Below, piece after piece: positions 8,866 to 21,620 of a stretch of DNA of 64,000 bases. The notes beneath the pieces are model-generated. The model was not told the origin of the DNA. It was given only the letters and a program-made list of their open reading frames with translations, and ran no database searches. The DNA is from Epiperipatus broadwayi (taxonomy: Eukaryota > Onychophora > Udeonychophora > Euonychophora > Peripatidae). The translations under genes and the position numbers were made by a program. The stretch is taken from contig JAQFVV010006552.1 in NCBI GenBank assembly GCA_028023455.1, positions 253,264-317,263 of the forward strand, written 5' to 3'. Each line of letters opens with the position of its first letter. Positions within the stretch are counted from its first letter, which is position 1.

Positions 8866-9390
8866 AAAAAGTCAGATGTCACATGACTTATATATAGCTT
8901 GCATTACCAATATGTAAACTTAATAGCATGCTAAAACTCTAAACAAGCTTTTTTTTATTATGATAAATGCTACTACAAGAGAAGGCATTCAAATCATCTT
9001 TATCTTAGATTGTCCCCATCCCCAGACCAGTTTCGCCCTATGGGTCTTTTCAGTGAGGAGTTGGGACATTAGATTCAAAAAACCAACTCAAGCTAAGCAT
9101 TTATCTAAAAGATAATTCTCAAGAAGAAGATCTAAACCTTTAGACATCTGCATGTCTTTAAAGTCAGCTCTCCAACTGAAAAAATTATATGGGCCTGAAC
9201 TTAATTCAGATACTCCATATATTAATAGGCTTAGCCATTTAATTTAGCCAAAGCCCAACAGCAAAATAATAATAGTAATAATAAAAAGTCAGATGTCACA
9301 TGACTTATATATAGCTGGCATTTGAATGCCTTCTCTTGCAGTAGCATTTATCATAATAAAAAAAAAATCTTGTTTAGAGTTTACATAATT
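8866..9390. repeat. hammerhead repeat, family D, with direct and inverted parts
   Basis: GTCAGATGTCACATGACTTA occurs at about 8872 and again at 9288. The block at 8935-8993 (ctctaaacaagc... to agaaggcattcaaat) recurs inverted at 9321-9382. Another copy of the unit lies at 28518-28745. The unit contains a hammerhead block on the minus strand. Confidence 0.8.
9011..9068 (-). ncRNA. hammerhead-like motif, family D copy 1
   Basis: Minus strand: outer stem I TGTCCC/GGGACA, inner stem I TCCTCA/TGGGGA, core CTGAAAA, stem II GACCC/GGGC, GAAA, stem III AC/GT with loop TG, triplet GTC. The architecture is complete. G8 of the core is A here (CTGAAGA in the other copy), so this copy is probably inactive. 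Confidence 0.65.
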
Positions 9391-10550
9391 AGATTGAATA
9401 AGTTATTAGCAAAATTGTGATAACTTTTGTTTATAAATCATATATAAACTCATCAAAATGGATTCTAAATATTTTCTTCATATCTGTTCTTCATTATTAA
9501 TCCAGTGTGAAGGCTCGCCTGATAAATTAAAATAGAGCAGAAAAAGTTTGTCTGCTATGCTGTGCATTCCATGGGTTGCATAGACTTTCCAACATAATGT
9601 CTATTCATGATTGTTATTAAATTCAGTTAGTAGTCAATAATGTCCACATGCTTGTCTTTGTAAAGCAAGACAAATATCAAACTTGTCAAACAGTGTTGTA
9701 AAGATCTACCAACAGCTCTGAGAGACCAGCATGTTAACAATTAAAGTCTCCTCCAAGAATTTATTTATAACTAATTAAAAGTTAAGCAATTTAATATCTT
9801 ACAAATCCAAATTCTATCTGCTTAAAATTGTTAAAAATACACAACAAAAAAGGTGCTCTAGAAATTGAAGACATATTCTTCAAAGACCAATGAAAAATCA
9901 GAAACGCAAATTACAAATTAAGGAAGATGCCAGACTCACAAATTATAGATATATTGAAACTCTTCACATAGAACAAGTAAAGTGAAGAGACATTCCAACA
10001 TTTTAGCTTGGACATTCTTCTATATCAACTGACTTAGTTTACTACCAAGTTACACATTTACTTTTGGCCATCATATTATTGAATTGGGTTATAGGTCTAT
10101 TATTAAGCAGTAGAATGACATGTGTTTGAATACATAATTCTTTATTAGCCTAATAAGCATTTTGTCTATCAAAACATATTTCAATATGTATAATATTCTC
10201 AATATTATCACATTTCTCACTCCTGATCAAAAGTTTTTTTCTTTTGAGAATTTTTTTTCTTTTTATTCTAAGTCTGATATTTATGGGAAAACTTAGGTTA
10301 GTTAGATAAATATAAAATGTCATCAATGTGAAACTGAATCAGAAAATCTATAAAAGATTTAAATACATGTATTTACATTAGCCAGTGGACTACTATATTT
10401 AAATGTTCATTTTTTTATTGTATCAGATATCACTTTTACATGTAATAATTATTTTATGATAATGTGTCTTACATTATATTTATATATTATCAGAATGAAT
10501 ACATATGATTGTGTATATATAGCCTTTCAGTGAATTTAGATAAAACATAT
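9391..10550. other. AT-rich DNA, nothing recognised
   Basis: Short frames only; no domain, RNA gene or terminal repeat that I can support. Confidence 0.6.
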
Positions 10551-12056
10551 TGTGCCAGGAATTATCAAATGGCCTTGCACAAAATTTGCTGTAAAGAATA
10601 TTACAGCAGATACATATATAGATTTGTACATATTAGGCGCAACAAATATATAAATGCACTAGATTAATAATGGAAGTTGGATCTGAGCAATTAGAATACC
10701 CACACACACCAATCTAAAGCAAACATTTAATGGTCACACAAATATTGTACACATATAATAAACTCATGTATTTTTTTTTATTTTACATTTTTGTATATTT
10801 TATGATATGTTATTTTATGTATTTTGCTTTTTTCTGAAAAATTCAAATAGAGAAAAGCAAATTTATTAAACAAATGGATCAAATGTTGGAACATATTTGT
10901 AAAGTAAATAATTAAAGCAATTGCTCCAACATACTTGTATATATTTTTTTTTATTATATTTTTTTTAATTACTTTTCTAAAAACTAATTTTATTATGTAA
11001 ACTAAGAATGTTAATTGATTTTGCAAAAATCTGATCAAAAGCAAAATGTTTGATAATGCTATAATTAAACTGTTATCTTTTTAAAAATTCTTTTGAATTG
11101 ATTTTGTAAGCAAGTGTTCTGGGCTTTTCAAGATGGAAACCAATCATTGTATCAAACCCTAAAATGTAAAATTTAATCGGAAAAATTGTAAGCAATGTTA
11201 TAATATAAGTGATAAGCTAAATTAAAAGGATTCACTGATTCATACTTCTCAGAGGGCTATCTGTATTGGTTCTGATGGGTGATTTTGATAAGTTAGTCAG
11301 TGCTGGGAGATTCATTCTTTCTTTGGCATTCAAGTCGTTCACTACTTTGGCTCCAGAGATTTTCAATCATCTAACAACTTAGAGATAAATTTATGGACTA
11401 GACCACTGCTGATATTTTCTAAGAAATCCATTATATAGTTCTTTTAAGAACTCTTGATTTCTTAAGAATTTAATAAACTAGTCAAGATAGAAAATGAACA
11501 TTTGATAAAATTTATTATCATATATAAACAGTGGAAAATATGAAGCAACCTACCAGTGAGTCCAGTAAAATGACCGTGGGGTAGACAACCAGCCAGTGCA
11601 CCGCCCTTTCTCTGTCCCAATCCGTCAAGATGTGACCACGCCAATTCCAGCCGCCCATGATAATAACAAATGCCGTCTTGCTAAATGGATGAAATCTTCA
11701 CCACACATTCAGTTAACTTGAAGCCCACTCAGAGCCCAGAGAGAAGAATGAAGATGGAGACATAAGTTTATTTTAAGATATTTTATTAATATTGAAATAA
11801 TTAACTTTGATATTTCTGATTAAATATATTATTATCTTTTTGTTATTATTATGAATCATTTAAAAAAGAGAGAGAGTCTCTCACATATGTATATTGAATT
11901 TACGATTATTACAGGAATAAATGATAAAGCTTTTACTTAAATCTTTTGAGTCAATTTTTCTATTTTAAATTCTAGTATTTTCAACAAAGATTGCAATGAG
12001 ATTCTTTTTTTGTTGTTGTTGCTATTCGTTTTGCTCTTGTTGTCATTCCTGAAATT

Positions 12057-12060
<4 letters not shown>

Positions 12061-12108
<48 letters not shown>

Positions 12109-12110
12109 AC
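12061..12110 (+). repeat. (AT)n(GT)n microsatellite
   Basis: Simple repeat inside the left 2.86-kb copy, just before the RTE 3' end. The other copy has a shorter TA run at 23157-23182. Confidence 0.95.
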
Positions 12111-12176
12111 ATATGCTTATAATATTCAGTAAATACGATATCTCATTCTGAATATCTAAAAATGTCATCATCATTA

Positions 12177-13022
12177 TCAACCATTATTAATCCACTGCAG
12201 GATGAAGGTCTCTCCAAGTTTAATCCATCTTCTCCGATCTTTAGCTTCACTTCTCCACATCACCCCTGCACATTTTCTTATTTCATCCATCCATCTCATA
12301 TGTGATCTCTTTCTGGGTCTTTTACAATCTGTTGGAATCCAGTTTAAAATTTCAATTGTCCATCTATTATCATCTCTTCTAACAATATGTCCAGCCCAAC
12401 TCCACTTCAATCTTTTATTTTTTTCAATGAGGTCAGTAACAGCTGTTTGTTCTCTTACCCATACATTGTGATTACGATCTCTTCTTGTTACTCCCAACAT
12501 ACATCTCTCCATACTTCTTTGAGTGGTCTGAAGTCTCTGAATTGGTCTTCTATTAAGTGTCAAAGTCTCAGATCCATAGGTAAGAACTGGTAAAACACAT
12601 TTGCTAAAAACTTTCCTTTTCAAACACATAGGCATATTTCCTTTTAGTATCAAGTTATTTCTATCAAAAGCACTCCAACTAAGTTTAATTCTATGATTAA
12701 TTTCCTCTATTATGTTTCCATCTGTATTAATAATCTGACAAAGGTATTTGTAACTGTTAACTTCTTCTAATTCATCATAATCAATCTTTATTTTCATATT
12801 TTGAGCAAATCGATTAAACATTACTTTAGTCTTTTTAACATTTATCTTTAGTCCTACTTTCCTACTTTCATCTGATAATTCCTGCAACATTTCCTGCAGA
12901 TCTGAAGCATTATTTGCAAAAACAACTACATAATCTGCAAAATCTAAATGACTTAAATAATCACCATTTACTTTCACTTGTTTAGTTTCCCATTTTAATC
13001 CACAAAATACTTCATGCAGCAC
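12177..13022 (-). pseudogene. reverse transcriptase C-terminal region of RTE copy 1
   Basis: This 281-residue frame continues the RT from just after motif B. Motif C reads LDFADYVVVF where RT enzymes have FADD, so the second catalytic aspartate is tyrosine (GAT to TAT). Later landmarks are GLKINVKKTKVMF, LPVLTYGSETLTL, RSMERCMLGVTRRDR and RLKWSWAGHIVRRDD, all standard for RTE C-terminal regions. The last codons lie in the conserved 3' end (ETFILQWIN), near the TGATGATGA tail. Confidence 0.88.
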
Positions 13023-13756
13023 TGCTGTAAAAAGTTTTGGAGATAGGAGTCACCTTGTCTTACACCTTTCTCAATGTTGACTTTCCCAGTGTCATTATGT
13101 AATCTAATTGTTGCTGTTGCATTTTTATAAATATTCTTTAAAATATGACAATATCCTGGATCTATACCTTGATGATCTAATGCTTTAATCACTGAAGAAA
13201 TGTTTATAGAATCAAATGCCTTTTTATAATCTACAAATCCTAAGCATAATGGCAACTCATATTCATTTGTCCTTTCTATAACTTCTCTCAATACCTGGAT
13301 ATGATCTACTGTACTAAAACCACTTTTAAATCCGGCTTGTTCTCTTGGTTGCTGGAAATCCAATGTTCTCTGTTGACTAGTTGTAATTATCTTGGTAAAA
13401 ATTTTATATAAAACTGATAAAAGGCTGATAGGTCTGTAATTTCTAATATCTTCTTTATCACCTTTTTTAAATATTAATATTATTACTGCATTCTTCCAAT
13501 CATCTGGTACATCTTTATCATTTAGACATTTGGTATATAACTTTGTTAAAAATTTTTCTATTTCTTCAGCTGCTTCTTTTAATATATCAATTATAATTCC
13601 ATCATTACCTGGAGCCTTTCCTTTCTTCATAGATTTAATTGCATGTCTCACTTCTTCATTTAAAATTCTGGGCAATTTGGAAGATGTAATAGATATAGGA
13701 GGTACTTGTTCTTTATTACTATATAATTCTTGATAAAAATCTTCTACCAATTTCAT
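12995..13756 (-). pseudogene. reverse transcriptase N-terminal and palm region of RTE copy 1
   Basis: The 253-residue frame begins with a typical RTE linker (LVEDFYQELYSN) and shows KGKAPGNDGI, IFKKGDKEDIRNYRPISLL (fingers), motif A FVDYKKAFDSIN with the catalytic Asp, and motif B GVRQGDS. Just after RQGD the frame slips: the last dozen residues are out of frame, and the true continuation lies in the frame ending at 12177. It is separated from the endonuclease frame by a shift around a T/A run at 13790-13800. Confidence 0.88.
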
Positions 13757-13950
13757 GATGTCATCTCTCCTTTTAGTAATAATTCCATCTTTTTTTTATT
13801 GCAGATATAAATTTCCTACCAATACCAAAATGTTGTTTTACATTCTTAAGACTTTTATTTTCTTCTACAGCTTTCCTTGCTAGTTCACAGTTATACTTTC
13901 TTATATCATTTTCAACTCATTCCCGCACCATTTTACAAAATTCGAGATAT

Positions 13951-15132
13951 TCAATTCTTTTTTAATGCATCATTTTTGTATATCTTCATATTCCTTCTTT
14001 TCTTCATAAATTCTCTAGTCTCAGTAGAAATTTTATTGGTCAATTTCTGTTTCTTTCTACCAGCTATCATTGTTGCAGTTTTCAAAAGTGTGTCAGTTAT
14101 TTTCATGTTAATTTCATTCAAATCTGAATCATGTTCAAAATCTACTAATACTTGAAACCGATTTGTAAGTTCTAATTTAAATTCATTAGAATGTTTCTGA
14201 AGATTAGGAATATCAACTGTAAATATTGTTTTTCTTAATAATTTTTGTCTCTCTAGTTTTACATTAACACATATCTTACACCTTACTAATCGATGATCAC
14301 TTCCTGTGTTAAATTTATTAAGAACATTCCAATCTTGAAATATGTATTTCCTGTTAGTCAAAATATAATCCAATTCTGCTGTATCTTCATTTGGATGCTT
14401 CCATGTCCATTTCCTTTTAACATTTTTCTCAAAAAAAGAATTCATAATATAAAGTTTTTCTTTTTCTGCAAACTCTACAAGTCTATGTCCTCTCTCATTT
14501 CTATTACCATAACCAAAATTACCCACAGCACTTTCATCTTTCATTTTTTTACCAATTCTAGCATTAAAGTCTCCCATAACAATTTTAAAATGGTGTTTAC
14601 TCTGATCAAAAGCCTTTTGTACATCCATATAAAAATCTTCTACTACTTCATCACTATGAGAACTTGTTAGGGCATAAACCTGAATTATCTGCATTTGGTA
14701 TCTGCTATTAAGTTGTATAACTAATCTTGCCACTCTGTCCGATACACCATCAATCTCCACAATATTGTTCTTCCACTTTTTATTTATAATGAATCCTACT
14801 CCACTTGTATTTCCAATATTTGTGCCTTTATAAAAGAGTATATGTCCACTTTTTAAATCAATTGTCTCTTCACCTTTTTTTCTAACTTCACAAAGTCCAA
14901 TAATGTCCCATTTAATATAAGAGAGTTCTTCTTCTAATTCTTGCAATCTTCCTTCAGTTGAAAGTGATCTGCAGTTGTAAGTACCTAAATAAAAAATCTT
15001 CATCAAATGGCAGCCTGGGTCCACCATCAGGGGATTCTTAGCACCCTCTGCCTTCGGCCACCAACCGCTGCCTTGGTTGGTGACTTTACAGCCTCCTGGG
15101 AATAAGGGCCATGCTTTATTTTTGTCTGTCAT
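13951..15132 (-). CDS. APE-type endonuclease region of RTE copy 1
   Basis: A 393-residue frame. It holds the exonuclease-endonuclease-phosphatase fold that nicks target DNA for target-primed reverse transcription. Visible motifs are LGTYNCRSLS (residues about 50-59, conserved Asn), IGLCEVRKKGEE (about 79-90, catalytic Glu), VMGDFNARIGKK (about 187-198, Asp/Asn pair) and TGSDHRLVRCKI (about 288-299, catalytic Asp-His). All of these are intact. The Met start is upstream of the usual start of the domain, so some of the first 45 residues may be untranslated leader. The frame runs into the linker before the reverse transcriptase and is lost at about 13951; the next frame picks up at 13756. Confidence 0.88.
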   Translation of the reverse strand: MTDKNKAWPLFPGGCKVTNQGSGWWPKAEGAKNPLMVDPGCHLMKIFYLGTYNCRSLSTEGRLQELEEELSYIKWDIIGLCEVRKKGEETIDLKSGHILFYKGTNIGNTSGVGFIINKKWKNNIVEIDGVSDRVARLVIQLNSRYQMQIIQVYALTSSHSDEVVEDFYMDVQKAFDQSKHHFKIVMGDFNARIGKKMKDESAVGNFGYGNRNERGHRLVEFAEKEKLYIMNSFFEKNVKRKWTWKHPNEDTAELDYILTNRKYIFQDWNVLNKFNTGSDHRLVRCKICVNVKLERQKLLRKTIFTVDIPNLQKHSNEFKLELTNRFQVLVDFEHDSDLNEINMKITDTLLKTATMIAGRKKQKLTNKISTETREFMKKRRNMKIYKNDALKKN

Positions 15133-16000
15133 AATTGTATATATGTATTGGGAAAATATTTATCATTTGCACAAACATTCATTCTGCCTTATCAGGAAAT
15201 GAGAAGAAAGACCACAGTGTTTCTTGATCTTAAAGTCAGAGGTAAAAGCCAATAAACTCTCACGCTGGCTAATGCGTGTTGGTGAGCAGCCCATCCATGT
15301 TCGTATACTATACGAATAATCACATAGTAATAACAGCTGCAATGACAAGAATGTATGGAGTGGACATTAGGAATTTGTCCTGCTCGGTTCCTTTAAGGCC
15401 TCCAAGAGGAATCAAAGAGTCTCCTTTCAGTTAATAGCAAAACCCAGTATATCCTTTTTTTTAAGTTATTTTTTTTGTCATTGCTGCACCTCAAGATGCG
15501 TGTAAGTAGGGATTGATCTATTATAGATTCCCTGTAAGAAAGTACTCTAATAACTTTATATTTAAAATAATAGTAAGTGTATAATTGTGCGACACGTATA
15601 TACATGTGTAGAAATTTATCTGTGGCAAAACGGTAATAGATACAGTACCTTATGGTGAGTAGGATATAGTATCTGAGCCAATGCAACGTATTGACTTGTT
15701 GAAAATATGAAATTAGTGAAATATATCATAGTGCAAATATATGCATAGTTTTTATCATATTGCTGTCAATAAAAACGTTTTAAAGTCATCAGTAAATGTG
15801 CATGCCTGTATGACTGAAAATCTTATATCTGTATATCAAATCACACAAAGTATAACTTATTTTGACAGGGTAAAAAGCTCAGACCACTTCCATTCTTTAT
15901 AAACATTGTAAATAACTTTAGGGATTTATTATTTTCTTATATAAATTGTATTTTATCGATTTCAATCCCTCGTATATATATATATATATATATATATACG

Positions 16001-16047
<47 letters not shown>

Positions 16048-16759
16048 ATATATATAGGGGTTTGTGATAATTAATTATTTAGTATATTTTTTATTATATC
16101 ATTATTAGTATGAAATGGTAGTGGGTATTTGGGATTAAATAAATATTTAATCATAATATTAAACTTGTTTCATTTTCATATTCTTTATATTGATAAAAAA
16201 ACGTGTCATTTCCTTATCAACCATGTACCTATAATAATCATTTAACTTACCCATTTGAAGACCCTTGATGTAAAGTGACTGAGCTAGCCACAAAGGGATA
16301 TCACATTTCTGGGGTGTTGAATCTTATTTTTATGCTCCACTGAACATATGGTATTGCACATCCTTCTAGGAGGGTGAAAAATTCATTTTTTGATTCTTTT
16401 CTAGAGATGGCGCGCAAAAGTCTATTTTATAAATAGATTTTTCAAAGTTGTGTACTTGCCATTGTTCTAAATATTCAGGCATTCAAATAAGATATCAGCT
16501 AAAGGGTGTTTTTAACTGGAAGAGTCCTGTCAATCCACTCTTTCTATCAATTTAGCTGGAAGTACCAATATACATGAGTACAGACAATCGGCTAGATTGA
16601 TATCCATTTCTTTACCTGTTGAATCTTGGTCACTTCATGCTCAGTGCAAGATTAGGAAAGAATTCCTCAGGGAGTATAAACTGGTACAGTAAAACTGGTG
16701 CACAATGTGGTTTAAACATAAAAATGGTATGATTAAGGAAAGAACAAGTTAAATTATAT

Positions 16760-16801
16760 AAATGTATAAATTATGGTAAAAATAATTTACGTGCCATATG
16801 T
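16760..16801 (+). pseudogene. possible gag zinc-knuckle remnant
   Basis: Fourteen codons read K-C-I-N-Y-G-K-N-N-L-R-A-I-C. This resembles a CCHC knuckle (C-x2-C-G-K-x-x-H-x4-C) with the second Cys as Tyr and the His codon missing. It lies about 70 bases inside the left 2.8-kb repeat, where an LTR element's gag region could be. The match is short and could be chance. Confidence 0.3.
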
Positions 16802-19674
16802 ATATATAAACTTTATGTAGGTGAAATAACAACTAAATTAAATGTTGACTATATTATAACGATCTGGAGAAATTGGAGACTTAACATTTCTGCACTACAG
16901 GTGCCATATAGGCATTTGAACCTAGAAAAATTTATAGAGTAGGCAGATATGTAAGTCAAAAAAAAATTTTTTTTTTTTTGCATCTGGTCGTTAGCCCATG
17001 TCACTAGCTCAGTGGAATCGCAGAGATTTAATAATATAATATAAGAGTATATATATAAAAAGAATAAAATAAGCCACTGCCAGTAATTAACATACAAACA
17101 TTTATTTATGCACATATATAAAAGATTTAAAATTATTTTAGTATTAGTTTTACATTTTAACATTTAACATTATTTTTAACTTTACCTTAGATTTTAATTT
17201 ACATTTTAATTTTTATTATATTATAAGTTTACATTTTAATTAAGTTAGCACAGATGGGATTATAAAAGCTTGTTTTAATAAGTTGCTATAGATCGGTTAT
17301 ATAGATTTCAACGGTCAAAAACATTTCAAAATAAACATAAACGATCAAAATACAAAATTATTGATTACTGACAATTGCATAGGGAAATATAAGAAACCCT
17401 CTAGTATTCAGCATAAGATACTTGCTTTGTCACCAATAACTTAAAAGACATCCGAATAAATACATTTTAGATACTCCCTGTAAGGTATCATTGTTCATCG
17501 AATGTCTATATATTTTGATCAAATATGAAAACCCGAAACATAATTCACCATTAACCAATCCATGCAAGCGTCTATAAACAACTTAAATTTAATGCATTTT
17601 TATTTAGGGTCGAGTATGAATAGACTACATCGATTTGCATTTGAAAATAAAATATTCTATCCCTATTTAACCTTAGGCTAAAATTCGCAGTCAAACTGGC
17701 ATCAATTCATCTGATACATCGATGTATTCAATGTAATACAGAATACGGCAGCACCAAAAATATTAAGAGAAGACATTGACTCTCATCAGATAAGAATATT
17801 ACATCTATCTACTGAGAAGAACAATAGAAAAAAAAACTCCATAGAAAGGAACTGCGTTCTCTGTCTTATAATTCCTTTCATAGGCAAACGGGTGAGTGCG
17901 GCGTATATATAAACGATTCTGCCAATAGCGAATCTCCGATTACATCTACTAACTACATCAATATATCCAATCCATTGACCCAATCTAACAATGAAACAAA
18001 TAACCAAAGATTACCCTCCCCTAATATAACTTTACAAATCTATACAGCCATTCACACCTGACTTAAGTTTAACATTTATATAATTTAACTTAACGGAAAA
18101 CAGAAATCATAATAAAACTTAAAGAACAAAATTAAATAAATGAAAATGATTTTAAATAAATAAATAAAAAATACATCAAATAACATTATTAATAAATTAA
18201 GTTGGTCAGATAGAATAATATTGCAATCATTTAAATATGGAAAATTTTAATTTAATGTTCATTATTTATAAAGTTCTTACGGTTTAAAACAGTTCATCTT
18301 TATCCGTTGCTTGCCATGAACATGAATTCCCATGCCATCCTCAAAAGATTGGTATCCATTTAGCCATTGTTTATTTATTTATTCGGAGGTTTTTTTTAGT
18401 TTAGTTGGTCCTCAATGTAGAAAACGATAGTTCATTTCTCTTTCTTTCTTTGGCAAAACTGAAAGGATTGAATCATGCATCTCTTCAATCCCTTCTCCCG
18501 CACCTCCGCACTAAAACCTATCTGTCACATTGTAATAATCATAATCACTCCCTAATAATTTCCAAACATGTCCTTTTATATTACTTTGAAAGATTGACTT
18601 AACATTACGTCATCGATGTGATGATCCTTTTCGTTGAGGTCCGATTTCCCAATGTATTTATTTCATTTGCTCAAAGTTTCTATTGTTTTCCTATCTGATC
18701 AATGTTTTTACATTTAAATGCCCAAGGCTGGTTTACATTTGACTAATTAAATTTATCATTTCAATTTCTGATTAATTAACCTGTTTTCCAAATCAAAGAT
18801 ATATTTAAAGATAAATTTAAAGATATAATTTTATCTCCAAATCTTTTTTAAAATTTAGTTTTAAAATACTTTTTCTTTAATAAAGTTTTATTTTAATAAT
18901 TTTTCATTATCTGTGCGATTTAATATTTACAAGTTTAAGATGATATTTAATTTCAATTTTTAATTCCTTAAAGAAAATTTTTAAATGCGAACTTTTTAAT
19001 TTACTTTCATGTTTAATAAATAAAATAAAAAACAATGTAATGAATGTCTGTGCTCATTACAATATATATGAGAAATTATATAAAGTTTGATCGTTAGTTG
19101 TTGTTTTTTTAAATATATAGTGTAATTAATAGGCCATACAAATGAACACGCTTGGTTTGCTATATATATTTTTTGAAGATATTCTTAGTTAATTAAAAAT
19201 ATTTTACTCAGAAATTTGCAGTTCCAAAACAATAGTTTATTCTTTGTAGCGATGGATATTTAATATATTTACGATTCAAATTGTTAGCCATAAATCAAAT
19301 GCAAACACTGTATTCTATAAGTATAATGTATAAGTAAAATAGACTTAAAAGTAATTTTAAATAAGTATTCATGTAATATATTGACGGTTGATATTTCGTT
19401 ATATGGAGTACAGATTATTTTATCTTAATAATTGCTAAACAATTTTCACTTTAAACCAGGTCGCTAAAATTTTATCAGATAAGTAAAGTTGCCATTTAAT
19501 CTGAATATAAACTGATGTCAACTTGTGAAATTAAAATAGAAATAAAAACTATTAAATGAATGAGTTGGGGGAAAATAATGTCACACTTTGCGTATATACG
19601 TATATAAATATGAACGGAGGATTTCTATAAATGGTTATTACAAATAAAAGTAATAATTTATTATAGCATAATAT

Positions 19675-20110
19675 TTTAAAATAACTCACAATTGAGTTTA
19701 TTGTTTTTGTTTCAAAAAGAGAGAAAATAGACATTTAGATACAGGTATAAAACCTGGTTATCAAACGTAGCGTGATGTTTTAAAATAACTTATACTTGAA
19801 TTCACTGTTGTTTATTAGAAAAAAAAAAGTAAAACGAAATACTGTTAAATACTTGCTTAATGAATGAAAGTTTTGTAATGATTTAAAATAACTAAAAATT
19901 GATTTTAAAGTAACTTATAGTTGAATCTGTTGGTTTTTTTTTTTTGTTTTGTAAAAAGTAAAATAAAATAGTGTTAAATACTGGCTTAATACGAATTAAA
20001 AGTTCGTAACGATTTAAAATAACTTATACTTGAAGTTTTTTTTGTTTTGCTTTAAAGAAAGAGTAAGTAAAATAGAGTGTTGAATACTAGCATAACGAAT
20101 TAAAGATTCG
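19675..20110 (+). repeat. degenerate tandem repeat, four units of about 100-130 bp
   Basis: TTTAAAATAACT recurs near 19676, 19778, 19880 and 20013. It is followed each time by a ttgaa/ttgag segment, a T-rich stretch, gtaaaatag-like sequence and a variable gttaaatactRgcttaa block. Confidence 0.7.
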
Positions 20111-20249
20111 TACGTTAAATTGATTTTTTTATTATTATCGATAAATAAAGATGAAGGACAAGCAAGGGTAGTTATTAATTGATCATTCCGTTCGATTGTA
20201 GCTAATGTAGATTTTTGGGTTTCTCAGGCATGATATGTAGGGGCTGGAT

Positions 20250-21590
20250 TGTATCTGGGTTTGTGTCCTCTTGGAAGGCAGCAACGGTTCAGTGGGTCGG
20301 CCGGAGATCTATATGTAGTTCAGAATTTCTATGACTTTGTAATAGTGTATGTACTCTGTCATTTGTCCGGGGGGTACGGTTTAGCTGAGAAAAGAGAGAT
20401 AATCTTTTCTCGGAGACCTTCATACCTTGTGATGTGAAAAGACTCTGTAAGCCTTAAAAAGAAAGAAGCATGGGTGCATTTACTAAGGTTATATCGTTAA
20501 ATTGGCTCTTCGAAAATGAAGAGTTCTTTCGTTCTGTTCTATAATGCAAAAAGATCCCATAAGCCTCCAAAGATATGAGCAGGGATGCATTTATTGAACA
20601 TTTTTGGTACTTTACATATATTGTTTGTCATAGAGGTTCGGATGAAGTATGGGCCTTTGGGCTGATGTGCTGGGTTATTGTTGTTTCATTCCAGATGCGG
20701 GAATATGATATATGTTGGCTTGGACATGTGAGTGTTTGGGAGCTCGGGTTTGCATTTCTACTCATCAGATGCGAAGGTCTCCAATCATGTATATATATAA
20801 AGAGGGTGAAATATAATGAAAATATAGCTATTAAACAGATATAAAAACGTTAAAACTTAATATTAGGTAAACATGATAAATAATCAGATCTAATAATTTA
20901 AGAATCTTTATGGTTTGATATTGTAGGTTACTTGTGAATGTTTGTCTCTCGAGCATTGTGTGTATAGGTTAATTCATATCGGCATTTCGTGAGCTGGGGA
21001 TTTGGAGATGGAGGAAATTCAGGGATTAGCTGGAGATGTCTGTGTGATCTGGAGTCTCTGTGGCCTCTGGTGAATGCCAAGCAAAAATGCGAGCAATTCT
21101 TTTAGCAGAGAAAATATTTTCTGGGACTCATTTGGAGTAATGCAAATGTACTCATAAGTCTCATATAGAAAGAGCAGAGGAGCATTAACTTCAACTCTTC
21201 TTATATATATATAAATTCAATGCCCTTCATTTGTGGTTGCAAAATATCCTGTCAGTCTCAAAAAGGAGCATTGATGCATCTACGACATTTGGTACACTAT
21301 TCTGATAGTATTTTTCATGGTTCGTTCGACTTTGCTTGGCTGTCACAGAGTTCTAGAAAGGATAAGTATCTCCATGTTAGCAGTCTGTTTGTTTTCTTTT
21401 ATCTCTGACTCTGGGGATTGGGATGCTGGTACAGTTTTGGCTGAGTATAGCGAAGCTGTGGGGGATGAGGTGTCACATTGTCACCATTCGACATCATGCT
21501 TTTTAGACTTTCAAAAGAAAAATACAAAAATTAGTAAAAATATAGTTAGTAAAAATATACTTAATATCTGTATAAATAAAATCTTAAGAC
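20250..21590 (+). pseudogene. decayed coding-like stretch (LINE tail or zinc-finger-like)
   Basis: GC content is higher here than around it. One frame near 20690-20750 reads QMREYDICWLGHVSVWE, which resembles the K-R-RLRWLGHV motif at the C terminus of many non-LTR reverse transcriptases. Four spaced segments (near 20420, 20545, 21145 and 21230) resemble a degenerate finger; the best is CKISCQSQKGALMHLRHLVH. All are broken by stops. I cannot assign a family; it may be a mosaic of old elements. Confidence 0.35.
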
Positions 21591-21620
21591 TTTAAATGGT
21601 CATACCCATTTAAATGTCTC

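Larger units (their letters stand above)
12165..15441 (-). mobile_element. near-full-length RTE-like non-LTR retrotransposon, copy 1
   Basis: It reads on the minus strand from about 15441 (5') to 12165 (3'), about 3.3 kb. The bounds come from the uninterrupted paralogous sequence at about 23244-23257: homology leaves after AAAATG at 12164 and resumes at CAGTATATCC near 15442. The order is a 5' region of about 300 bases, APE-type endonuclease, reverse transcriptase, and a short 3' end with TGATGATGA repeats, as is usual in RTE elements. Frameshifts and a lost catalytic residue make it dead. No clean target duplication is visible; a few bases of target may have been lost. Confidence 0.85.
10551..16688 (+). 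repeat. 2.86-kb direct repeat, left copy (possible 5' LTR), split by an RTE
   Basis: Starts TGTGCCAG and ends CTGGTACA, imperfect inverted ends with TG...CA. Apart from 12165-15441, which is an inserted RTE-like element, it matches 21638-24460 end to end with modest divergence. The base four before the start and the four after the far copy both read ATAT, weak support for a target duplication. A ten-pair hairpin (one mismatch) lies at 10585-10610. A more GC-rich block at 11545-11700 is shared. It could be an LTR or a duplicated dispersed repeat. Confidence 0.75.

Noticed and set aside
12202-14670. Plus-strand frames over the RTE element
   Set aside because: Antisense shadows of the endonuclease and reverse transcriptase; the minus-strand motifs are unambiguous.
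15300-15316. Perfect inverted repeat TTCGTATA-C-TATACGAA resembling a recombinase site arm
   Set aside because: It lies in the RTE 5' region, lacks the longer flanking symmetry of such sites, and has no recombinase context; most likely chance or a small RNA hairpin.
15163-15441. HDV-like ribozyme at the RTE 5' end, as known for some non-LTR elements
   Set aside because: I could not build the nested double pseudoknot by eye; a covariance search would be needed.
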